This document shows positions 1 to 6,978 of a stretch of 17,416 bases of DNA, one piece after another (the stretch's first letter is position 1; every line of letters starts with the position of its first letter). Source of the DNA: Pseudomonadota bacterium. Lineage in GTDB: Bacteria; Desulfobacterota; Desulfovibrionia; Desulfovibrionales; Desulfovibrionaceae. The DNA lies in assembly GCA_023417745.1 (NCBI GenBank), contig JAEZEM010000304.1, positions 1-17,416 on the forward strand, in the 5' to 3' direction. The notes below the pieces were generated by a model. The model ran no database searches. It was given only the letters and a program-made list of their open reading frames with translations, and was not told where the DNA came from. The translations under genes and the position numbers were made by a program.

Positions 1-1772
<1,772 letters not shown>

Positions 1773-1782
1773 CGCGCCGCAA

Positions 1783-1838
1783 CAAGGGGGCGGACCGCTG
1801 CGGCGGGTCGCCCCCCTTGCCCGTTGGGCCGGTTTTTT
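1783..1838 (+). terminator. Probable Rho-independent terminator of secA
   Basis: A GC-rich stem, CAAGGGGGCG (1783-1792) with CGCCCCCCTTG (1809-1819; one extra C), is followed by a small GCCC/GGGC hairpin and a run of six T at 1833-1838. It begins 11 bases after the secA stop. It separates secA from motA, so motA probably has its own promoter in 1839-1947, although I recognise no convincing one there. Confidence 0.55.
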
Positions 1839-1947
1839 CTACACCAAAGGCAACCGCGCCCCAGGCGTCTTTCCCAGACAGCACCGGCAGGGCCGTCCCC
1901 GCCTGCCGACGAATCGGCGTGCCCGCGCACGCCCCTTACGGTAAACC

Positions 1948-2802
1948 ATGTTCGCGATTATCGGCATTGTGGTGGTTATCGCCTGCGTCTTCGGCGGCTT
2001 CCTGCTCGAAGGCGGCCATATGGGCGTGCTGTTCCAGCCCATTGAGCTGCTCATCATCGGCGGCGCGGCCCTGGGATCGTTTTTCATCGCCTCGCCCAAG
2101 TCCATCGCCATCGGCACCTTCAAGCACGCCATGCACGTCTTTACCGGCAAGGAACCCTCAGCCGGCGACTACCAGGACCTCCTCACCCTGCTGTTCGAAC
2201 TCATCAACATCGCCCGCCGCGACGGCATCGTCGCCCTGGAACCCCACGTCTCCAAGCCCGAACAGTCGGCCACGCTGAACAAATACCCGGCCATCGCCAA
2301 AAACAAGCAACTGGCCCACTTCATCTGCGACAACATCAAATGCCTGCTCTCCGAAGGCATCGACGCCCACCGCTACGACGACCTCATGCGCACCGACATC
2401 GCCACCATGCACCACCACGCCATGATCGCCCCGGGCGCCGTCACCAAGGTGGCCGACTCCCTGCCGGGCCTTGGCATCGTGGCCGCCGTGCTCGGCATCG
2501 TGCTCACCATGGGCAAGATCAACGAGCCGCCCGAGGTGCTGGGCCACAGCATCGGCGCGGCCCTGGTCGGCACGTTTCTGGGCATCCTCATGAGCTACGG
2601 CTTCGTCGGCCCCATGGCCAACAATCTGGAATACCAGGCCAAGGCCCAGCAGCACCTGCTGCTCGTGGTCAAGGAAGTGCTGGCCGCCTTCAACTCCGGC
2701 TTCTCGCCGCTTTTATCGGTGGAAATGGGCCGCCGGGCCATCCCCGAAGACGTGCGGCCGAGCATGGACGACATGGAAGGGGCGCTTCGTGGGAAAAAAT
2801 GA
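1948..2802 (+). CDS. motA: Flagellar motor stator protein MotA
   Basis: MotA forms the pentameric ring of the ion-driven flagellar stator around a MotB dimer and pushes on FliG of the rotor. The 284-residue product has the MotA layout: two N-terminal membrane helices (about 2-20 and 33-50), a large cytoplasmic loop, and two more helices (about 171-190 and 200-222). Functional residues sit where they do in E. coli MotA: Arg90 and Glu98 (motif ARRDGIVALE) in the rotor-facing loop, Pro173 (SLPGLG) and Pro222 (FVGPM) beside the ion path. The ATG at 1948 begins MFAIIGIVVV, a normal MotA start, but the Shine-Dalgarno sequence before it is poor. It overlaps motB by 14 bases, so the pair is co-transcribed and probably translationally coupled. 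The coupling ion cannot be decided from sequence alone. Confidence 0.96.
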   Translation: MFAIIGIVVVIACVFGGFLLEGGHMGVLFQPIELLIIGGAALGSFFIASPKSIAIGTFKHAMHVFTGKEPSAGDYQDLLTLLFELINIARRDGIVALEPHVSKPEQSATLNKYPAIAKNKQLAHFICDNIKCLLSEGIDAHRYDDLMRTDIATMHHHAMIAPGAVTKVADSLPGLGIVAAVLGIVLTMGKINEPPEVLGHSIGAALVGTFLGILMSYGFVGPMANNLEYQAKAQQHLLLVVKEVLAAFNSGFSPLLSVEMGRRAIPEDVRPSMDDMEGALRGKK

Positions 2803-3577
2803 CGGCAAGACCGTCATCATCTACCGCGAATCCGACGGCGACCACGGCGGCCACCACGGCGGCTCCTGGAAGGTGGCTTACGCCGACTTCGTGACGGCCA
2901 TGATGGCCTTTTTCCTGCTCCTGTGGCTGGTCGTCTCGCTCAAGCCCCAGACCAAGCAGGAACTGTCCCTGGTCTTCCAGGACAAAAACGTGCCCTCCAA
3001 GGAAAAGACCCAAAACCTCGAAAAAGTGCCCACCTTCATCAGCCCCGACGCCATCAAGGGCAGCCCGGAATTCAAGCTCTCCCAAGAAAACAAGCTCAAG
3101 TACGAAATCGCCATCCTCATCAAGGAACTCATCACCTCCGACCAGAACGTCAAAAACAACTCGGGCGTGAGCAACGATTCCTCGGGTGTGCTCATGCAGG
3201 TCAACAACTCCGTCATGTTCAAACCCGGCTCGGCCGAGATCACCCCGGCCGCCGCCAAGATCATGGACGGCGTGGCCAAGATCCTGCGCGATTTCAAGAT
3301 CAACCTTACCGTGCGCGGCCACGCCGACGACGACGAAGGCTCCGGCCCCTATCCCTCCAAATGGGAACTCTCGGCCGCCCGGGCCGCCGCCGCCGTGCGC
3401 TACCTGTCCGAAAAAGCCGGCATCCCCTCCACCCGCCTGCGCGCCGTGGGCCTGGCCGACAGCCAACCGCTGGTGCCGCCCACCTCGGCCGAAAACAAAT
3501 CCCGCAATCGGCGCATCGAATTCTTCTACACCAGCCCTGACATGCGCCCGTCCGAACGGGCACAGGACGGGCCGTAG
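2789..3577 (+). CDS. motB: Flagellar motor stator protein MotB (GTG start)
   Basis: MotB is the peptidoglycan-anchored half of the stator and carries the ion-binding aspartate. The 262-residue product has a short cytoplasmic tail rich in Gly/His/Asp, one membrane helix (about 29-50) with Asp33 in the motif VAYADFVTAMMAFF (equivalent to E. coli Asp32), a linker, and a C-terminal OmpA-like peptidoglycan-binding domain (about 132-248). That domain includes FKPGSAEI, VRGHADDD and the characteristic NRRIEF. The GTG start at 2789 is chosen because GGAAGGGG (2777-2784 region) lies a suitable distance upstream and because the nearby ATG at 2799 is out of frame. The start lies inside the end of motA. 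The C-terminus after the OmpA domain is a short charged tail. Confidence 0.95.
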   Translation: MGKNDGKTVIIYRESDGDHGGHHGGSWKVAYADFVTAMMAFFLLLWLVVSLKPQTKQELSLVFQDKNVPSKEKTQNLEKVPTFISPDAIKGSPEFKLSQENKLKYEIAILIKELITSDQNVKNNSGVSNDSSGVLMQVNNSVMFKPGSAEITPAAAKIMDGVAKILRDFKINLTVRGHADDDEGSGPYPSKWELSAARAAAAVRYLSEKAGIPSTRLRAVGLADSQPLVPPTSAENKSRNRRIEFFYTSPDMRPSERAQDGP

Positions 3578-3580
3578 CGG

Positions 3581-3610
3581 GAGAAGAGAAGAGAACAGAA
3601 GAGAAGAGAT
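3581..3610 (+). repeat. GAGAA pentamer microsatellite
   Basis: Six tandem copies of the pentamer GAGAA, two with one change (CAGAA, GAGAT), lie 3 bases after the motB stop. The tract is pure purine on this strand. It is noncoding, so any copy-number change would not shift a frame. Confidence 0.8.
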
Positions 3611-3627
3611 AAAGATGCCTCCGGCGG

Positions 3628-3663
3628 CCGGGGGGCTAAGCCCCCCGGACCCCCTGAAAGGGG
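3628..3663. repeat. Tandem-hairpin intergenic palindrome (REP-like)
   Basis: Two perfect hairpins lie side by side: a 9-bp stem (3628-3636 with 3640-3648, loop TAA) and a 5-bp stem CCCCT/AGGGG (3651-3655 with 3659-3663, loop GAA). The flank GCCTCCGGCGG upstream and TTAAAGGGGGAC downstream look like part of the same unit. From memory, very similar GC-rich palindromes recur between genes in Desulfovibrio genomes, so I read this as a dispersed repeat. It could also end motAB transcripts, but it has no T-run. Confidence 0.55.
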
Positions 3664-3767
3664 TTAAAGGGGGACGTTGTCATGGCAAGCGCGGTTCAAC
3701 GTTGGATGGCTATCTCCGGACGGCTCGGAATTCTCCCTCCCTTGCAGCAGAACGCAACGAGGACGCC

Positions 3768-4109
3768 ATGCACTACGACATCGTGTTCCATCTCGATCAG
3801 GGCCAGGACGAGCTGAACATTGCGCTCAGCAACATCGCCAACTACCTCAAGGCCCTGGACAAAGAGAAATTCACGGCCGTGCTGCTGGTCAATGGGCCGG
3901 CCATCAAGCTCATGGTCAAGGACGACGATAACTGCGCCAAACTGACGGCGCTCTGCGAGCAAGGGTTGGATTTGCGGGTGTGCAACAACGCGCTGACCCA
4001 TTTCGGCATCGCCCCGGCCGACCTGTGTCCCTGCTGCCGCATCGTGCCGGCCGGCGTGGTGGAACTGGTCGATCTTGAGCGCCAGGGCTATGCCTACGTC
4101 AAACCCTAG
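3768..4109 (+). CDS. DsrE/DsrF-like family protein
   Basis: The 113-residue soluble protein has the pattern of the DsrE-like (YchN-type) fold: an N-terminal strand MHYDIVFHLD, an alanine-rich helix (19-30), the strand FTAVLLVNGPAIKLM (35-49), and the strand LRVCNNAL (69-76). Cys72 is at the position of the conserved sulfur-carrying cysteine of the family. A cysteine cluster (Cys87, Cys89, Cys90) follows. Family members act in sulfur relay, such as DsrEFH in sulfur oxidation and TusBCD in tRNA thiolation, or are of unknown role. This one stands alone, without DsrF, DsrH or TusE neighbours, so its substrate is unknown. The ATG at 3768 follows a GAGG motif (about 3759-3762). An upstream in-frame ATG at 3615 would only translate the intergenic repeat and is not used. 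Confidence 0.8.
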   Translation: MHYDIVFHLDQGQDELNIALSNIANYLKALDKEKFTAVLLVNGPAIKLMVKDDDNCAKLTALCEQGLDLRVCNNALTHFGIAPADLCPCCRIVPAGVVELVDLERQGYAYVKP

Positions 4110-4125
4110 GCAAAGGTCGTCCGAC

Positions 4126-4587
4126 ATGCCCGCCACTCCCGCCCAGATACTGCAAAAGCATAAGCTCTTCAGCAAACTCAGCGGTCAGGTCGTGTGGAAT
4201 CTGGCCGAGGAGGCCGGGGCCGGCGAAGGCCAGCTCGATGCCTTCATGGATTTCTTCGAGGCCCAAAAGGCCCGGGCCGTCGCCCTGCTGGAAGCCCTGG
4301 CCCGAGACCCGGACGCCTGGCTCATCCTGGAGCTGGACGCCCCGGCTGCCGCCTGCCCGGCCTGCTCTCGGCTAGACGGCCTGGCCGTCCCAGCCACCAG
4401 CCCGGAACTCCTCGACTATCTGCCGCCCTTTGGCCTGGGCTGTCGCCTGACCGGCCGGCCGGGCATCCCGGATCGGAAACAAGCCGCCGCCGACCTGCCG
4501 CCGCCCCCGATCCACAAGCTGTGCTGCGACGCCTGGCCCCTGACCCGCCTTTTGGCCGAACTGCCGGACGCCGCCGACAAGCCCTGA
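4126..4587 (+). CDS. Hypothetical protein with CxxC and GCR motifs
   Basis: The 153-residue product is not recognised. The first 65 residues look helical and amphipathic (a possible coiled region at about 37-60). It then has a CPAC motif (Cys77, Cys80) followed by SRLDG, a Pro-rich LPPFGLGCR (Cys106), and a late CC pair (133-134), all compatible with metal or disulfide binding. The C-x2-C-x2-LDG ... PP-x4-CR spacing loosely recalls the cysteine tail of phage head-morphogenesis proteins, but nothing else in it does. The ATG at 4126 is preferred over the one at 4075, which would overlap the DsrE-like gene by 35 bases. It starts 16 bases after that gene and is probably co-transcribed with it. 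No signal peptide is seen, so it is probably cytoplasmic. Confidence 0.6.
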   Translation: MPATPAQILQKHKLFSKLSGQVVWNLAEEAGAGEGQLDAFMDFFEAQKARAVALLEALARDPDAWLILELDAPAAACPACSRLDGLAVPATSPELLDYLPPFGLGCRLTGRPGIPDRKQAAADLPPPPIHKLCCDAWPLTRLLAELPDAADKP

Positions 4588-4781
4588 TCCCGCCGGGCAG
4601 CCGTCGCGGACGGTCCATTTTGGGTGTTACGCTCTTCGCGCGCCCATCCGACAGGACCGGCACCTCCCAGTAGTGCCTTCACGCCGGTCGCTCGACGAAC
4701 TACAAGTGTGCACCGAGCTGCATCGGCGTTCACCGATGAACGGGGATTTGAATTTGTGAATTCCACCACTATTATGCGATA

Positions 4782-5042
4782 TTACAAATTCCCCCTGGGA
4801 CCACTTTTTGAGATAACTCTTTTAAATATCAGCATATTATAATTAACAATCTTTTCTTTGCCACCGCTAAAACAACCTGCGGCTTCTGCGGTAGTTATAC
4901 TTTCCATGCTGTGAAATTCCCACCCCCCTACCGCCTCCTTGTTAATAAGCAATCCAAAGTCTGCGATGGCTTGATCAGCATCATTTTGTGTTTTTATGCT
5001 TAAAACCATGGGTGCAGAGACCGTCTTATACTCAAACTCCAT
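4782..5042 (-). CDS. DUF4177-like small protein
   Basis: The 86-residue product starts MEFEYKTVSAP and contains VGGWEF (about 48-53) and a closing strand NMLIFKRV. This order (N-terminal strand, Gly-Trp-Glu turn, C-terminal FKR strand) is that of DUF4177-type proteins, whose function is unknown. The ATG at 5042 is chosen because AAAGGAG lies just upstream at good spacing; the upstream in-frame ATG at 5069 would include that ribosome site in the coding region. It lies 36 bases downstream of yidD on the same strand and probably shares its transcript. Its base composition is distinctly AT-richer than the host genes on both sides, which suggests acquisition from elsewhere. Confidence 0.65.
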   Translation of the reverse strand: MEFEYKTVSAPMVLSIKTQNDADQAIADFGLLINKEAVGGWEFHSMESITTAEAAGCFSGGKEKIVNYNMLIFKRVISKSGPRGNL

Positions 5043-5078
5043 GTAAAATACTCCTTTAATAAGTTGCAACTTACCAAT

Positions 5079-5282
5079 TTATGGATAATCTATGCCGCCA
5101 TCTGGCGGTCTACAACGAAGCAGACGCTTCGTTGACAGCCATAATCCAGTGAGCACTCCGAATTTTTGCACTGCCAGCGCCGTATATTCAGAACAGGTCG
5201 GCTCAAAGCGACAGCGTGCATGCAAAGGAGACTCATGACGTTGATACCAGCGAATACAGGATATAACGAGAGATTTTATCAT
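5079..5282 (-). CDS. yidD: Membrane protein insertion efficiency factor YidD
   Basis: YidD is a small membrane-associated protein that helps YidC/Sec insert inner-membrane proteins. The 67-residue product matches the family nearly end to end: an amphipathic N-terminus (1-15, ISCIRWYQR), SPLHARCRFEPTCSEY (18-33) with three conserved cysteines (24, 30, 57), a Gly-Trp segment GLWLSTKRLLRCRPP (46-60), and the GG(I)D ending. It normally sits between rnpA and yidC; here it is isolated in an AT-rich islet with a DUF4177-like gene. It is therefore probably a second, acquired copy rather than the housekeeping one, though that needs the rest of the genome. The start ATG at 5282 has only a weak ribosome site. 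The product has no stretch long enough for a firm membrane helix. Confidence 0.9.
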   Translation of the reverse strand: MIKSLVISCIRWYQRHESPLHARCRFEPTCSEYTALAVQKFGVLTGLWLSTKRLLRCRPPDGGIDYP

Positions 5283-5374
5283 ATATTCGATCTCTACCCA
5301 TTGGTAAAAAAGTTTTTTTCTATAGTCCAGGAAAAAGCCTCATCCGCCAGGACATGCTTCCCTCGCAAACGGCA

Positions 5375-5419
5375 ACGGCCGTCGGCCGTCCGCGACACAG
5401 GCGGACAGCCGACGGCCGT
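5375..5419. terminator. Long GC-rich hairpin downstream of the Pro/Tyr-rich gene
   Basis: Arms 5375-5393 and 5401-5419 pair over 19 bp with a single mismatch and a 7-base loop (GACACAG). It lies about 45 bases past the stop of the minus-strand gene ending at 5465, in the right place to end that transcript. No clear T-run follows on the minus strand, so it may act as a 3' stabilising stem or be a dispersed repeat instead. Confidence 0.5.
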
Positions 5420-5464
5420 CGTTTGGGCAAGGCCCTGGGCCGGCGTGGGGACGCCGGGCCGGAC

Positions 5465-5773
5465 CTAAGGCCCGATGTAGATGGGCGGCAGATTGAGCTG
5501 GATGCCCGGGGCCGGCGGCGGCACGGGGCGGCAGGCTCCACCGCGCCAGTAGGTGCCCGGCGGGCAGGCCGGCACATACGGGTACGGATAGGGGTAGGGG
5601 TAGTAGCCCGGCGGCGGCGGCGGCGGCACGGCCACCGGATAGGGCATGCAGCCCCTGGGGCCGTCCCAGAAGTAGCCCGGCGGGCAGGGCGGGCGGGCTT
5701 CGGCCTCGCTCGCCGCGACCACGGCCGCAGCCATGAAGCCGGCCAGCAGGCACAGACAGAGCAATTTTCGCAT
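5465..5773 (-). CDS. Small exported Pro/Tyr-rich protein of unknown function
   Basis: The 102-residue product has a clear Sec signal peptide (MRKLLCLCLLAGFMAAAVVA, then ASEAEA, cut near residue 25-27). The mature part is dominated by Pro, Gly and Tyr: PPPPPPGYYPYPYPYPYVP forms its centre, flanked by two related cysteine modules, CPPGYFWDGPRGCMP and CPPGTYWRGGACRP, each with two cysteines and an aromatic-Trp-Gly core. It is probably a small periplasmic or surface protein with two disulfide-closed loops joined by an extended Pro/Tyr arm. I know no function. The ATG at 5773 is preferred because AGGAG lies 6-7 bases upstream; longer starts add residues before the signal peptide. Confidence 0.7.
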   Translation of the reverse strand: MRKLLCLCLLAGFMAAAVVAASEAEARPPCPPGYFWDGPRGCMPYPVAVPPPPPPGYYPYPYPYPYVPACPPGTYWRGGACRPVPPPAPGIQLNLPPIYIGP

Positions 5774-5873
5774 AACCATCTCCTGGCTTGGGGCAGGCCG
5801 CAAGACGCGGCCAAGCCTCCGAATCTGGCTTGTGGCACACTCCAGACGCCTTGGCAAGATGGGCGATTCTGGC

Positions 5874-6446
5874 CTAGGGAGCCGGCCGGCCGCCCAGGCT
5901 GATCTGGTTAAGCGCCGCGCCCAGGCGTTCCATGGCCGCCTCGTAGGCCGCTCGGCCGCCGGCTTCGCCGCCGAGGTAGACGGCCAGGGATGTGGCCGCT
6001 TCCCGGAAGGCTTCGTAGTAGCCGATTAAAAGCGTCAGGTCGCGCCGCTCTTCGGGGGCAAGCCGCCCCATGAGCCGGTCTTTGAACACGGCCAGGGTCA
6101 CGTCGATGTAACGGGTCATGTCGGCCAGGGCGTGTGCGGCCTGTTCCCGGTCGACAAGCCGCTTTTCCGCCCGCCCGGCCAGGCCGGCCAGGGCCTCGCG
6201 GCCCAGCCACAGCCCCTGGCCGGCCAACATGCCGATGGTTTGCAGCATGACCTCGCGGCCAGGGTCCTGGGCCGCTCCCGGAGCCTGGGCCGCCGGAGCC
6301 GACGAGGTTGGACGCGGCGGCGGCAAGGGAGCCGATCCCACCGCCATCCGTGAAGCGGCCAGGGCCGGAGCCATCCAGGCCAGGCTCGCCGCCAGACACA
6401 TGATCCCGGCCAGCCGCCGACACGTCCACAACGGTGTTGCTTTCAT
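5874..6446 (-). CDS. Exported helical protein of unknown function
   Basis: The 190-residue product starts with a signal peptide (Arg10-Arg11, hydrophobic core to about 26, ALA-AS cleavage near 30). A Pro/Ala/Ser-rich linker (about 38-58, PLPPPRPTSSAPAAQAPG) and an all-helical domain rich in Ala, Leu, Arg and Glu follow, ending QISLGGRPAP. No catalytic motif or family is recognised. The ATG at 6446 is chosen because it begins the signal peptide; the open frame runs to 6614 but the extra 56 codons are Arg-rich and not gene-like. The ribosome site is weak. It is on the same strand as the Pro/Tyr-rich gene 100 bases downstream and may share its transcript. Confidence 0.6.
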   Translation of the reverse strand: MKATPLWTCRRLAGIMCLAASLAWMAPALAASRMAVGSAPLPPPRPTSSAPAAQAPGAAQDPGREVMLQTIGMLAGQGLWLGREALAGLAGRAEKRLVDREQAAHALADMTRYIDVTLAVFKDRLMGRLAPEERRDLTLLIGYYEAFREAATSLAVYLGGEAGGRAAYEAAMERLGAALNQISLGGRPAP

Positions 6447-6577
6447 GATGGCAGCATGGCCCAAGGCCGCCGGTGGCGCAAGCCCTGACCGCCGCCGCGC
6501 CCGGCCTGTTCGTCGAGCAGCGCAAGGAAACGTCGGCCGCCGTCCGTTTGGCCGCAAGGCGAACCCGAGAACGCCAA

Positions 6578-6608
6578 AAAGGCCGCTTCCCCGGGGGGAG
6601 CGGCCTTT
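6578..6608 (-). terminator. Rho-independent terminator of the small membrane gene
   Basis: Stem AAAGGCCGCT (6578-6587) with AGCGGCCTTT (6599-6608), 10 bp perfect, with a GC-rich loop. Read on the minus strand the stem ends in a run of T (complement of 6576-6580). It lies 37 bases after the stop of the gene ending at 6645 and fits as its terminator. Confidence 0.75.
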
Positions 6609-6644
6609 GAACATCGGGTCGGGCCGGCAGACGCCGGGCGCGGC

Positions 6645-6794
6645 CTAGTGGTGGTCTTCTTTCAGGAACTGGCGGATGCGGATGAAGGCGAAGGTCACGA
6701 TGATGGCCATGTACACGTAGATGGCCGTGACCCCGAAGAAGCCTTGCTCGGTGGAATGGCCCATGTTCGTGATAAGTTCCGAAACCATGCTCAT
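6645..6794 (-). CDS. 49-residue single-span membrane protein
   Basis: The product begins MSMVSELITNMGHSTEQGFF, has one membrane helix (about 21-38, VTAIYVYMAIIVTFAFIRI) and ends in a charged tail RQFLKEDHH. Size and layout are those of small accessory subunits of membrane complexes (CcoQ/CydX-like in shape only); I cannot name a family. The ATG at 6794 is chosen because GGAG lies 7 bases upstream. A recognisable promoter upstream and a strong terminator downstream argue that it is a real single-gene unit. It is divergent from the histidine kinase gene. Confidence 0.65.
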   Translation of the reverse strand: MSMVSELITNMGHSTEQGFFGVTAIYVYMAIIVTFAFIRIRQFLKEDHH

Positions 6795-6835
6795 ATCCTT
6801 ACTCCTTCGGGTCGATCGTGAAATTGGTGACGATG

Positions 6836-6865
6836 TCCATACGCCGTCCCGGGCGTTTCCGTCAA
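6836..6865 (-). promoter_or_regulatory. Possible sigma-70 promoter for the small membrane gene
   Basis: On the minus strand TTGACG (complement of 6860-6865) is followed after 18 bases by TATGGA (complement of 6836-6841). The -10 lies 41 bases before the ATG at 6794. The -35 is near consensus and the -10 is moderate. Confidence 0.4.
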
Positions 6866-6978
6866 CCGTCGCGTGGCGTTTGTCCGTCGCTCGGGTCGCC
6901 CCCAATCTGACGGGACGCTGCCCGGGCCGCTTCCGTTTTTCTCTCGGGCGGTGTATCTATTATTTTGGCGAGGTGAGC

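Noticed and set aside
3186..3767. N-terminal extension of the DsrE-like gene upstream to 3186 or 3615
   Set aside because: It would be out of frame within motB and through the repeat hairpins; the family-type N-terminus starts at 3768.
4588..4781. Small RNA or gene in the gap before the AT-rich islet
   Set aside because: Only a 6-bp hairpin (4721-4738) and an 8-bp inverted repeat (4750-4757 with 4784-4791) are visible; no promoter plus terminator pair and no gene-like frame.
6721..6978. N-terminal extension of the histidine kinase to an ATG at 6721
   Set aside because: It would lie opposite the small membrane gene and its promoter, gives no domain, and the GTG at 6979 has a good ribosome site.
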